A stretch of 64,000 nt of DNA from assembly GCA_963789555.1 (NCBI GenBank), contig CAWBKY010000009.1:124001-188000 (forward strand). The letters are read 5' to 3'. The stretch's first letter is position 1; every line of letters starts with the position of its first letter. The notes below the pieces were generated by a model. It had not been told where the DNA came from and did no database searches. It was given only the letters and a program-made list of their open reading frames with translations. The translations under genes were made by a program, and so were the position numbers. The stretch comes from JACXTP01 sp963789555. Its GTDB lineage: Archaea; Thermoplasmatota; Thermoplasmata; Methanomassiliicoccales; UBA472. Below, in pieces: positions 47,475 through 56,982 of this stretch.

Positions 47475-48533
47475 TCAGCGCAATGACTTTACCTGAGCTA
47501 GTATGACCTTGATGTCATCGTAGTTCTTTGGGTTCCTGACGAAGTACTCCCTGGTGGGGGCGAGCACCTCTGACAACGTCTCCGCCACATTGTTCTTGAG
47601 GTCCATGGGATGGACCTTACCGGCGACATAGGCCTCCTCGAGCTCCTGGTAGGACCTGAACTCCAGGTTGCCCCCGAACTTCTCCGGGCGCTTCAGGACG
47701 AAGGTGTCGATGCGCTCGAACAGGACATATTTTACGATCTCCAGGACCGGGTTCGCCTCCGCCTCGGGGGGACAGAACGCCTTGCCGACCTTCCGCTTGA
47801 TGTCCTCTGGTGAATCATGAATGAGGATGCCACTGTCCGGGTCGCTCTTGGACATCTTGGCGGAGACGGGGTCCATGCGGTTACCTCCCTTCAGGCCGGA
47901 TAGCAGTGGGGTATGGACGGCCACCGCCTTCTTCCACTTCAGCCTGTCCGCCGCCTCCCGGGCGAGCATATGGGCCTTCCTCTGGTCCATGCCAGCGTAT
48001 GCCACGTCGACGTCCAGGGCGAAAATGTCCGCCGCCTGCAGCAACGGGTAGAGGGTCTTGGACGAGTCCATCTCCCCCTCGTCCTCCTGCCTTCCCATGA
48101 TGGTCAGGCATCGCTTGACCCGGGTGAGGCTGGAGGTCTTGCCGATGCGCATGACCTTCTCCCAGTAGTCGATGTCGTCCATCATGTCCGATGCCAGTAC
48201 GAAGGTGACCTTGTCCCTGGGCACGCCCAGCGCTTCGAAGCAGTCCTCCATGTACTTAGCGCAGGTGCGGATGTTGTCGATGTCGCCCCCCAACTTATCG
48301 TTCAGGTAGGCGTGCCAATCGGCCAGGAATATGACGAAGTCGAAGCCTGCATCCACGAAGTTCTTGACCTTCTGTGCGCAGACCATCCAACCGATGTGGA
48401 CCAGGCCAGAGGGTTCGAAGCCGATATAACCGCGCGGCCTGTCCTTGGTCGCCAACAGTTGGCGCAGGTCCTCCTCCGTCACGATCTCCTCGGTGTTCCG
48501 CACGACCAGATTGTATCTCTGCTCCAGGTCCAT
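47475..48533 (-). CDS. tyrS: Tyrosyl-tRNA synthetase
   Basis: About 352 residues, archaeal/eukaryotic type without the bacterial S4 tail. RGYIGFEPSGLVHIGW (HIGH), FLADWHAYLNDKLGGD, AYAGMDQRKAHMLAREAA and KMSKSDPDSGI (KMSKS). Start ATG 48533; an upstream TTG at 48542 is unlikely. Divergent from the AhpF-like gene. Confidence 0.97.
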   Translation of the reverse strand: MDLEQRYNLVVRNTEEIVTEEDLRQLLATKDRPRGYIGFEPSGLVHIGWMVCAQKVKNFVDAGFDFVIFLADWHAYLNDKLGGDIDNIRTCAKYMEDCFEALGVPRDKVTFVLASDMMDDIDYWEKVMRIGKTSSLTRVKRCLTIMGRQEDEGEMDSSKTLYPLLQAADIFALDVDVAYAGMDQRKAHMLAREAADRLKWKKAVAVHTPLLSGLKGGNRMDPVSAKMSKSDPDSGILIHDSPEDIKRKVGKAFCPPEAEANPVLEIVKYVLFERIDTFVLKRPEKFGGNLEFRSYQELEEAYVAGKVHPMDLKNNVAETLSEVLAPTREYFVRNPKNYDDIKVILAQVKSLR

Positions 48534-48655
48534 GTCGATCAAGGTGGAATCGGCCCGCCTTTATTTATGTTATTTCGATTGGGACGTTCGGGAAACCAGT
48601 CTAGGGGACCTAGCGATACTATTTATCGGATATCATCCAGTTCCATTTCGAGCAT

Positions 48656-50349
48656 ATGTCGGAAGAGGGAGTTCCAACAAAGATCATAGAGGATAGCGCC
48701 GCCGCGGACATCAAGAAGGTCCTGGAGGCTTTGCCTTCACCGGTGCGTCTGGTACTTTTCACAGCTGCAGGGGACCATGCCAGCGATGTGCAGCGTAAGA
48801 TCCTGCATGAGATGCAGGCCCTGTCCAGCAACATCATTCTGGAGGAGCATGAGCTGATGATCGCTCCGGACGAGGCGGCGCGTTATGGCGTGGAGATGGC
48901 GCCCTGCACGATCGTACGCGGCTGAGAAGGACTATGGGATCAAGTTCTATGGGATGACCAGCGGCATGGAGTTCCCCACCTTGTTGGAGGACATATTGAT
49001 GGTGTCCTTTCAGAAGACGGAGCTGGACCAACAGCTGGAGGACATGGTCAGGGCCATCGACTCCCCGGTGCAAATCCGGGTGATGGTGACCCTCACCTGC
49101 CCCTATTGTCCCAGGATGGTGCGCTTGGCCCACCAGTTCGCTTTCCTGAACGAGAAGATAAGAGGGGAGATGGTGGACGCCTCCCAGTTCCAAGCCCTGG
49201 CCCAACGCTACGATGTACAAGGTGTCCCCCACACCGTCATAAACGAGAGTATCCATCTGCAGGGTTCCATGGAAGCTGGTCCATTCTACCTCCAGGTCCT
49301 CAAGGCGGTGGACCCGGAACAGTACCGTGAGATCGAGGAGGTGCTCCGCGAGGCGCAAGGGAAACGCAAGGTGGGTAGGTCCGAGGAGGGTCACGTCTAC
49401 GATGTCGCGGTCATCGGAGCTGGACCTGCCGGGATGTCCGCGACGATCTATGCCGTGAGGAAAGGACTGGACGCCCTCCTGGTAGCGAAGAAGATGGGCG
49501 GTCAGGTCACTTACACCTCCGAGGTGGACAACTACCTGGGCCTTCCCGGTCAGGATGGGGAGACCATGACGGCCACGTTCCGGGACCATATGGAGAGTTA
49601 CCATCTGGCTGAGGAGATCGGTACTGATGTGATCTCCATAACCGCGACCAAGGAAGGATTCGAGACCGTCCTTGAAGGGGGTAAGAGGTTCCAGTCCAAG
49701 GCCGTGATCTACTGCGCTGGCAAGGAATACCGCCGCCTCAACCTGCCCAACGAGGTGAAGTTCTTGGGTCGGGGGGTGCGCTTCTGCGCCACCTGCGACG
49801 CCCCATTGTATCGGGACAAGAAGGTCGCGGTGGTAGGGGGAGGGAACACTGCCCTCACGGCCGCCCGCGACCTGATGAGACTGGCGAAGGAGGTGCACAT
49901 CGTGCATCGTCGTGAGGTTTTCCGCGCCGACCAGGTGCTTCAGGACATGGTCCTGGCCTCGAAGAACGTCATAGTCCATGCATCAGTGACCGTGAAGGAA
50001 TATCTGGGCGAGGAGAGGCTCATCGGCCTTCGTTTGGAGCCGATCGGAGGAGGCCAGACCGAGGACGTCCTGGTGGAGGGGGTTTTCCTTGGGATAGGTT
50101 TGGACCCTAACTCCAGTCCGGTCAGGGGTTTGGTGCAATTGAACGAGATGGGAGAGGTAGTGGCGATCAAAGGACCAATCGACCGCCCTTCCTGGGTTTT
50201 TCGTGGCCGGGGACGTGAGCGATGTCCCGGAGAAGCAGATCTCGGTTGCGGTGGGGCAAGGGGCCCTCGCGGCCATCTCTGCCTATAGATATCTGATAGA
50301 AAGAGGGCTGCTTGTGCAGAAAGGGATGGAAAAGGACACTTGGCAGTGA
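48656..50349 (+). CDS. AhpF-like fusion: double thioredoxin-fold domain plus thioredoxin reductase (two frame breaks)
   Basis: About 564 residues when joined across frame changes near 48915 and 50195. Residues 1-95: thioredoxin fold without CxxC (LVLFTAAGDHASDVQRK). Residues about 120-215: second fold with VTLTCPYCPRM. Then a low-molecular-weight thioredoxin reductase: FAD loop VAVIGAGPAGMSATIY, active site CATCDAP, NADPH loop VAVVGGGNTALTA, and in the last frame FFVAGDVSDVPEKQISVAVGQGALAA. The order is that of bacterial AhpF, which reduces a peroxiredoxin; no AhpC is adjacent. ATG 48656 follows a TATA-like TATTTATC (48620-48627). Confidence 0.85.
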
Positions 50350-50493
50350 GATGTCCAATTGATGAGGATGGACCGACGATTTGGTGTCCGTTCCTTTGAA
50401 GTGCGAAAATCGAGATGAATTGTATCTACTGGCCGATCATTAGGTTGGGTGATTGGCACAGTTATTTTCACCAGAGCATCAAGGTGTGTTATC

Positions 50494-50532
50494 ATGAACA
50501 TATATACATTATTTGTAGAAAATAATGTTCAT
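50494..50532. promoter_or_regulatory. Nested inverted repeats over a TATA box, putative glnA operator
   Basis: ATGAACAT (50494-50501) pairs with ATGTTCAT (50525-50532), and inside, CATTATTT (50507-50514) pairs with AAATAATG (50520-50527). The TATA-like CATATATAC (50499-50507) lies within. Such a site would let a dimeric repressor compete with TBP. It is not the GGAA-N6-TTCC operator known for NrpR. 50350-50493 shows no gene. Confidence 0.5.
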
Positions 50533-50579
50533 TTGTCGAGTTAAGAAAGTTTATTATGAGAATTTATCTATGCTCGAGC

Positions 50580-50761
50580 CGTGACCCTGTGCGAGGCATC
50601 GCAGGGTTGACCACTGGCGGGCGCTTGTGTGGTCAGAATCAGGTGCCATCCCATCATCGAGTCCTTCGATGTGCATGGGCCGAGGTCTGATGACCTATGG
50701 AGGCTCCAGGAGGGAGCCTCCTGATCGACAGCGCCCACATGTCAACCCCGTCGTGCCTTTT
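50580..50761 (+). ncRNA. Highly structured RNA between the glnA promoter region and glnA
   Basis: Long-range stem GGGTTGAC (50604-50611)/GTCAACCC (50741-50748), then GGGCGCT (50619-50625)/AGCGCCC (50730-50736), then ATCAGG (50638-50643)/CCTGAT (50720-50725), enclosing three hairpins: CCCAT+CATCGA/TCGATG+ATGGG (50650-50679), AGGTC/GACCT (50683-50696), GGAGGCTCC/GGAGCCTCC (50699-50721). Local hairpins ACCCTG/CAGGGT (50584-50607) and TGACCAC/GTGGTCA (50608-50635) use the same bases as the long-range stem, so two folds exclude each other. A short T-run (50757-50761) follows. It is a glnA leader element or a separate small RNA; no known family recognised. Confidence 0.5.
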
Positions 50762-50824
50762 CGATCATGAGATCGCTAGGCGTTCTCGAAGCACTGTCCC
50801 GGGTCGAAGAGTGTGATGTAAGAG

Positions 50825-52270
50825 ATGGCAGACAAAAAGAAGAGCGCGGACAGCTACGCCAGCAAGGTCGATAGCGTCCTTAAGATGGCCAAATCGGTCA
50901 AGATGGTGGACTTCAAGTTCGTCGATCTGCCGGGCATACTGCAGCATGTGTCGATTCCGGCGGACAAACTGGACGAGGATAAGTTCGGAGATGGGCACGG
51001 GTTCGACGGGTCCAGCATCCGTGGCTTCGCCCATATCAACGAGAGCGACATGCTCCTCATGCCAGACCCGGACACCGCGATCGTGGACTCGGTTTGCAAG
51101 GTCCCCACCCTGAGCATCATGTGCGATGTGGCCGATCCAATGACCAGGAGCCGTTTCGAGAGGGACCCACGCTATATCGGTCAGAAGGCCGAGGCCTATC
51201 TCAAGGAGACCGGCATCGCAGACACCGCCTTCTTCGGACCGGAGCTGGAGTTCTTCGTTTTCGACTCCGTCAGCTTCGACCAGAACCAGAACTCTGGATA
51301 CTACTACATCGATTCTGAGGAGGGCATCTGGAACTCGGGCAGGAACGGATCCCCCAACCTGGGTCACCGCCCCAGGAACAAGGAAGGATACTTCCCCGTC
51401 CCGCCGGTGGACACCCTGCAGGACTTCAGGTCCGAGTGCGTCATGAGGCTCATGGACGCTGGCATCGATTGCGAGGTGCACCACCATGAGGTCGCCACCG
51501 CTGGACAAGGCGAGATCGGCATGGTCTTCAACACCTTGACCACGAAGGCGGACCAGGTCATGCTATACAAGTACATCCTGAAGAACACCGCCAGGGAGTT
51601 CGGCAAGACCATCACCTTCATGCCCAAGCCCCTGTTCGGCGACAACGGTACTGGCATGCACGTGCACCAATCATTGGCCAAGGGCGGGAAGAACATCTTC
51701 TTCGACGAGGATGGCTACGCCTTGCTGAGCGACACCGCCATGTACTACATCGGCGGTCTTCTGGAGCATTCCAACGCCCTGCTGGCCTTGACATCGCCAT
51801 CCACCAACTCCTACCGGCGCCTGGTGCCCGGATACGAGGCCCCGGTGAACCTGGTCTATTCCCAGAGGAACCGGTCCGCCGCCATCAGGATACCGGTGTA
51901 CAGCAAGAGCCCGAAGTCCAAGCGCATCGAGTATCGTCCCCCAGACTGCACCTGCAACCCATACCTGGCCTTCTCGGCCATGCTCCTGGCGGGTCTGGAC
52001 GGCATCAAGAAGAAGATCCACCCCGGAGAGCCCCACGACATGGACCTGTTCGAGCTTTCCGCTGCGGAAGCGGCCAAGATCAAGCAGGTTCCAGGCAGTT
52101 TGGAGAAGTCTCTGGAGGCCCTCGAGTGCGACCATGACTTCTTGCTCGCCGGCAATGTCTTCACCAAGAACCTGGTGGAGACCTGGATCGACTACAAGAG
52201 GGTGAAGGAGAACGACGCCGTCAGGTTGCGCCCCCACCCCTGGGAGTTCTTCCTCTACTACGATTGCTGA
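50825..52270 (+). CDS. glnA: Glutamine synthetase type I
   Basis: Makes glutamine from glutamate, ammonia and ATP. 481 residues: DGSSIRGF, FFGPELEFFVFD, NNGTGMHVHQS-type FGDNGTGMHVHQS, SPSTNSYRRLVPGYEAPVNL, NRSAAIRIP, EYRPPDCTCNPYL. At the place of the adenylylated Tyr loop of bacterial GSI-beta the sequence reads MDLFELS, with Phe in the Tyr position, so control by adenylylation at that residue is not possible. Regulation is more likely at the upstream palindromes and leader RNA. Stands alone. Confidence 0.97.
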   Translation: MADKKKSADSYASKVDSVLKMAKSVKMVDFKFVDLPGILQHVSIPADKLDEDKFGDGHGFDGSSIRGFAHINESDMLLMPDPDTAIVDSVCKVPTLSIMCDVADPMTRSRFERDPRYIGQKAEAYLKETGIADTAFFGPELEFFVFDSVSFDQNQNSGYYYIDSEEGIWNSGRNGSPNLGHRPRNKEGYFPVPPVDTLQDFRSECVMRLMDAGIDCEVHHHEVATAGQGEIGMVFNTLTTKADQVMLYKYILKNTAREFGKTITFMPKPLFGDNGTGMHVHQSLAKGGKNIFFDEDGYALLSDTAMYYIGGLLEHSNALLALTSPSTNSYRRLVPGYEAPVNLVYSQRNRSAAIRIPVYSKSPKSKRIEYRPPDCTCNPYLAFSAMLLAGLDGIKKKIHPGEPHDMDLFELSAAEAAKIKQVPGSLEKSLEALECDHDFLLAGNVFTKNLVETWIDYKRVKENDAVRLRPHPWEFFLYYDC

Positions 52271-52397
52271 GACGCGATCCTCGGCCAAACCTTTTATTTT
52301 ATATATTTTTATATAATTTTTCTTATTTTGAGAGGTTTTAATAGTCCATTGTCGCTTGTAGGGCGGTCCTAGATGATGGAGCTTGAAGGAGGAGGCA

Positions 52398-53069
52398 ATG
52401 CCTGTCCAGGCGTCCGCCAAGAAGAAGCTTTACATCTATGGTTCCCTAACGATCATTTGTGCCGTCATGGCCTGGTTGTTCGCCTTCGCGCATGACCAGG
52501 TGCTGCTCCACCTGCAGATACTCATCCCGTTCTCCTTCGTCAGCCTGGGCATCCTGATCAAATATGGCGACGAGTCCTTCGACGCCGATTGCTTCGACCG
52601 GAAGAAGGCCAAGGCCTTGGCGGTGCCATGTGGCATATGGATGGGGTTGCTCATCTTCGTAGACCCTGACTCGGCCACCATCTTCGTCGGCCTGTTGCTG
52701 GCGCTGCTAGTCGCGGCAAAATATGACAACGCCGCCTTCAAGGCCAGTTTCGTGGTGGCGGCCCTTTTCGCCCTGCTCTCCTTCATCTATTTCCCAGATA
52801 ACATGAGCTACTTGGGCGTCATCGTCGTTTTCATCGCGGCCTTCTTGGACGAGAAGCTGAGCGACATGGCGGACCGCAAGGGAGGGCGTGGCGTCAAATG
52901 GGCCATCATGAGGCAGCGGCCCGTCCTCAAGCTCGCCATCCTCGCCCTGTGCGTCGTGGGGGTCCTGTCCTCCTACCTCTATCTGTTCGCCTTCCTGGGA
53001 TTCGATTTCGGTTACTCCTTTGTGGAGAGCTATGCCCAATACCGGGGGTGCCGGGCTGTCCCATCATGA
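52398..53069 (+). CDS. Integral membrane protein, unknown function
   Basis: About 223 residues, six or seven hydrophobic segments in a row (for example LTIICAVMAWLFAFAH, ILIPFSFVSLGILI, FVGLLLALLVAA, LGVIVVFIAAFLDE, LAILALCVVGVLSSYLYLF). Start ATG 52398 with GGAGGAGG at ideal distance. Its 3' end overlaps the start of the next gene by 38 bases, so either coupled expression or a frame error near 53040 is possible. No family recognised. Confidence 0.6.
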   Translation: MPVQASAKKKLYIYGSLTIICAVMAWLFAFAHDQVLLHLQILIPFSFVSLGILIKYGDESFDADCFDRKKAKALAVPCGIWMGLLIFVDPDSATIFVGLLLALLVAAKYDNAAFKASFVVAALFALLSFIYFPDNMSYLGVIVVFIAAFLDEKLSDMADRKGGRGVKWAIMRQRPVLKLAILALCVVGVLSSYLYLFAFLGFDFGYSFVESYAQYRGCRAVPS

Positions 53070-54108
53070 CGTGGTCATCATCGGAGCAGGTCCGGGCGGG
53101 GCATCGGCCGCCTACCACTTGCTGCTCGCTTCCAAGCTCAAGGTGGCTCTGGTGGAACGCCTCCAGGACGATAGGTTCGCCCATTACCACCGCATGTGCG
53201 GGGAAGGGATATCCCAGGCCGGGTTGAGGGGGATCGGTCTCCCTTTGGAAGGCCTGGTCGAACAGCCCATAGCCACCGTCGAGGAGCACTGGCCTGGCGA
53301 TATAGATGTGAGGGTCAAGGTCAAAGGCGCCATCATCGACCGGGTCGCCCTGTTGGAGCGAATGAAGGCCAGGTTCCTGGAGATGGGCGGGGTGATGATC
53401 GACGATAGCGTGTCCCGCATAGTGGGCAACGGACCGGGTATGGAGGTCCATCTGGCCTCCGGGGGGACGATGACGACCGATCATGTCATCGGGGCGGACG
53501 GTGCCCGTTCCAAGGTGAGGGCGAAGTTCTTCCCCGAGCTGGTGCCTGGGCTGATCTGGGCGGACCAGTTCATCACGGACGAGCGGACGGAGAAAGGGGT
53601 CCTGCACTTCCATTACGACCAACGCTATGTGGGCGGGTACAAATGGGTGTTCCCTGCCAAGGAAGGGTCGAGGATCGGTTTCCCACGAGGGACCGACCAA
53701 ATGCCAGGTGGCGTCATCGAAAGGCACCGTCGGGCCATACCCATCGCCAAGCCGGAAAGGGTGGTGAATGGGAGGGTGTGCTTGGTGGGCGATGCCGCCT
53801 GCCAGGTGAACTCGATATCCTTTGGTGGGATACGCACGGCCATCATCGCCGGTCGCATGGCGGCGAAGGCGCTGGCCAAAGACGACCTTGCCCGATATCA
53901 AAGGGAATGGACGTCCTCGTCATTTGCGAAGGCCTCGGACATCGCTACCTATCGGAGGCTCAGTTCGATGAGCAACGAGGAGATGGCAAGGATCGCCAAG
54001 CCGTTCGAGAAGGGATATGTCGGGTTCAATGCCATGATGGCGATGTTGTTTTCAAGGGACCGGGCGCTATACCTGGCGTTCCGAGCGGCGGGCAATTACG
54101 GTTGGTGA
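53032..54108 (+). CDS. Geranylgeranyl reductase family flavoprotein 1
   Basis: About 358 residues. FAD loop VVIIGAGPGGASAAYHL, RMCGEGIS, GADGARSKVR and the second FAD motif VCLVGDAACQVNSISFGGIRTA. This family saturates the isoprenoid chains of archaeal lipids or of quinones; family members are many and specificity is not visible. A second member follows four bases after its stop. Confidence 0.85.
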   Translation: MPNTGGAGLSHHDVVIIGAGPGGASAAYHLLLASKLKVALVERLQDDRFAHYHRMCGEGISQAGLRGIGLPLEGLVEQPIATVEEHWPGDIDVRVKVKGAIIDRVALLERMKARFLEMGGVMIDDSVSRIVGNGPGMEVHLASGGTMTTDHVIGADGARSKVRAKFFPELVPGLIWADQFITDERTEKGVLHFHYDQRYVGGYKWVFPAKEGSRIGFPRGTDQMPGGVIERHRRAIPIAKPERVVNGRVCLVGDAACQVNSISFGGIRTAIIAGRMAAKALAKDDLARYQREWTSSSFAKASDIATYRRLSSMSNEEMARIAKPFEKGYVGFNAMMAMLFSRDRALYLAFRAAGNYGW

Positions 54109-54112
54109 GAGG

Positions 54113-55326
54113 ATGGATTGCGACGTTCTCATCGTTGGGGCGGGACCAGCGGGTTGCGCGGCGGGGGCGAGCCTCCGCAAAGAGAGGGGCCAGGACCCTG
54201 GTCATCGACAGGAAGAAGGAGATAGGGACGCCAGTGCAATGCGGTGAGGTGGTCAGCGCCTCCTTGCTGAGGCAGAGCGGGCTGCGTCTGCCACCGGCCG
54301 CGATCGCCTATCCGACAGGATTTCACGCGATTCGTCCTGGACAGGAAATGGACCTTGGACAACCGGTCCCCCTATTGGAAGGGCGTGACCGTGGAAAGGA
54401 AGATGTTCGACAAGTTCCTGGCAGAGGAGGCGGCGCGCTTAGGCGCGGGTGTGCAGGCTGACACCTGCCTCATCGACCTGGAGCGGGACGGGGACCAAGT
54501 GCTGAGCGCCAAGGTGAGGATGAGAGGCAGGGAGGTCGAGATCGAACCTAAGGTGGTCGTGGCCGCGGACGGGGTGCATTCCACGGTGGGGAGACTGATG
54601 GGCCGCAACGGGTTCGACCGCACCGACCTGGCCACCGGGGTGGAGTTCGAGATGGTGTCCAAGCGCAAACTGCCGCCCTGCATGCAGATATTCATCGAGC
54701 CTGAGATCGGTCTCGGATACGGTTGGGTGATCCCTAAAGGGGACCGTCGGGCCAACGTCGGCTTCGGCCAGGTGGGGAAGCGACTGTCCCGTCGGGATGC
54801 CCTGCTGGACTGGATCGTGCAGCATCCCATCGTCTCCAGCTATTTCGATGACCGGTGCATCCTGGAGGTCAAGACCGGTGATGCACCAGTGCCTGATTTC
54901 GAAGGCGGCCCTTGTAAAGGCAACGTCCTCTTCGCCGGGGATGCCGCCGGTCAGACCTTGGCCTTCGTGGGCGAGGGCATCATGCCCGCCTACCTGTGCG
55001 GGGGATGCGCTGGCAATGTGGCCGCTGAGGCGGTCATCAACGGCGTCGAGGCCTTGGGGGGCTACGATGGCGCAGTCCGTGAGCTGGTGGGTACCGAGAT
55101 GTCATTGGGGAGCGACCTGCGCGATGCGCTGGTCCTGATATGGACCATCGAGGGACTGACCGGCCATCAGAGAGCTCTCATCTCCGGCCTGGTAATGAAC
55201 CAGGTCCTGGGGGAGGGCGACATGGCCCTTTTCGATGACATCCCCGAAGATGGTGACCTGTGGAAGCTGGTAAAGCAGAGGATAAAGGCCCAAGGTCAGT
55301 CCATTCGTCTGAGCAAGGTCAAGTGA
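54113..55326 (+). CDS. Geranylgeranyl reductase family flavoprotein 2 (two frame breaks)
   Basis: MDCDVLIVGAGPAGCAAGAS starts in one frame; after breaks near 54175 and 54330 the protein continues TLVIDRKKEIGTPVQCGEVVS and then WTLDNRSPYWKGVTVERKMFD, VVAADGVHSTVGRLMG, YGWVIPKGDRRANVGFG, NVLFAGDAAGQTLAFVGEGIMPA. PVQCGE and the YGWxxPK motif are classic for archaeal digeranylgeranylglycerophospholipid reductase, so this is the better candidate for the membrane-lipid enzyme. About 404 residues. Confidence 0.85.
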
Positions 55327-55329
55327 GGC

Positions 55330-56922
55330 TCATCTCTTCATGAGCCGTCGATGTCTCATCATCTTGAAGAGGGCCGACCCGCCCTCCTTCCCGAACAGAT
55401 CGTTGACCAAGGCCTCACCCGCCTCGCGCTTCTCCTGGTCGTAAGGGCTCCACCAGATGTCCTGCGCATAGCCTCCCTTGTCCCAATGCACGTGGTGCGT
55501 CTCCACCAGTTCCAAGAGCCCAAGTTGGCCATGCGTCCTTCCGAAGCCGCTCTCCCCGCTGCCACCCCAAGGGGTCTCCCCGATCCCGAAGGTGTAGGGG
55601 GTGTTGTTGATGACCGCTGTGCCACCAGGCAATCTCTCCGCCAATCCCCTCCCTCGTGCCAGGTCGCGGGTCCATATGGAGGCGTTGAGCGCGTATGGAC
55701 AGTCCGCCGCAAGGGCCAAAGCCTCCTCGTCGCTGTCGAAGGGGATGATGGTGACGATCGGTCCGAAGACCTCCTGCTGAACGATATCCATGTCCTGCTT
55801 TGCGTCAACGAGTATGGTAGGCTCATAGAAATGACCGGACAAGGTCGGATGGCGCCTCCCGCCGGTGATGCACCGGGCCCCCTGCTCCATGGCCAGGGAC
55901 ACGGCCGTCTCGACCTCGCGCAAAGCCTTTTCGCTGATGAGCGGCCCCATGCTGACATCCGGGTCGTCCCATCCCCAACCCATCTTCAGTCTGGAAGCTT
56001 GCATCGCCATCGCTTCCGTGAACCGTTCCGATATCTTCCGTTGCACGTAGATGCGCTTAACACCCGCGCATGTCTGTCCAGCGTTCACGAAGGCTCCCCA
56101 GACCGCCCCCCTCACCGTTCGCTCCAGGTCCGCGTCCTCCAGCACGATGAAGGGGTCCTTTCCGCCTAGCTCCAGGGTGACCGGGGTCAATCGTTGCGCC
56201 GCCTCGGTCATCACCTCCCTGCCCTTTTCGCCGCTCCCCGTGAACACCACTCGGTCCACGCCAGAGGCCAGCAGGGCCTTTCCCACTTTCCCTCCCTTCC
56301 CCACCAGCACCTGGACCAATCCTTCAGGGAGGCCGCAGGTCAGACAGGCCCTCTCCACCCACTTCGCGCTCATGGGTGCCTCGGAGGAAGGCTTGATGAT
56401 GACCGAGTTGCCCGCGGCCAAGGCCATGATGGTCTGGGAATAGGGAAGGCCGAACGGGTAGTTCCATGGTGTGATCACGCCCACCACACCCAGCGGTCGG
56501 GCGTGCAGGTAGGAACCACGACCCATGGCCCTCATGGCCAGGTCCAACCGTCCCAGGTTGAGGCGTTTCGGTCTGAACAGAGTGCCCATCTGGCCGATGG
56601 CGAACCTGCCGACGCTCAGGGATGACATGACGTCCACGTTCGTGGCCTCGAGACGGGGCTTTCCGGTCTCCTCGCAGACCGTGCGGGCGATCTCCAGCTG
56701 ATGTTCCGCCACCCAGACCTGCAATTGTTTCAATCTGTCCCGTCGAGCGTCCAAGGAAATGTCAGCCCACACTTTCTGCGCTTGCCGGGCCTTGCGGACG
56801 GCGATCGGGACAAACATGATGTCCACGCAAGGGACCTCGCCCACAAGCTCGAGCGTGGCGGGATTCCTCTTCACAATTATGTCGCCACTGTCGGCGGTCG
56901 CCGCCGTCGCGGATGGGGGCAT
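55330..56922 (-). CDS. Aldehyde dehydrogenase family protein
   Basis: 530 residues, NAD(P)-dependent. PWNYPFGLPYSQTIMALAAGN, TGSGEKGREVM, LELGGKDPFIVLEDADL (Glu base), NAGQTCAGVKRIYV (nucleophile Cys), EVFGPIVTIIPFDSDEEALALA, GESGFGRTHGQLGLLELVE. Substrate unclear; size and C-terminal extension (after 480) resemble the coniferyl/succinate-semialdehyde group only loosely. Convergent with the reductase genes, and upstream of no other gene on its strand. Confidence 0.9.
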   Translation of the reverse strand: MPPSATAATADSGDIIVKRNPATLELVGEVPCVDIMFVPIAVRKARQAQKVWADISLDARRDRLKQLQVWVAEHQLEIARTVCEETGKPRLEATNVDVMSSLSVGRFAIGQMGTLFRPKRLNLGRLDLAMRAMGRGSYLHARPLGVVGVITPWNYPFGLPYSQTIMALAAGNSVIIKPSSEAPMSAKWVERACLTCGLPEGLVQVLVGKGGKVGKALLASGVDRVVFTGSGEKGREVMTEAAQRLTPVTLELGGKDPFIVLEDADLERTVRGAVWGAFVNAGQTCAGVKRIYVQRKISERFTEAMAMQASRLKMGWGWDDPDVSMGPLISEKALREVETAVSLAMEQGARCITGGRRHPTLSGHFYEPTILVDAKQDMDIVQQEVFGPIVTIIPFDSDEEALALAADCPYALNASIWTRDLARGRGLAERLPGGTAVINNTPYTFGIGETPWGGSGESGFGRTHGQLGLLELVETHHVHWDKGGYAQDIWWSPYDQEKREAGEALVNDLFGKEGGSALFKMMRHRRLMKR

Positions 56923-56982
56923 GCCCTCAGGAACGTTACGTTCACTACTTTAATGCTTCAAAGGCGGGTGGGCATGGTCCCA

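Noticed and set aside
50683..50696. C/D box small RNA suggested by CTGATGACC
   Set aside because: The motif is the loop and arm of a perfect hairpin, and no matching D box pair at the right spacing was seen.
50580..50761. RNase P or SRP RNA
   Set aside because: None of the conserved core sequences of either RNA that I know could be found.
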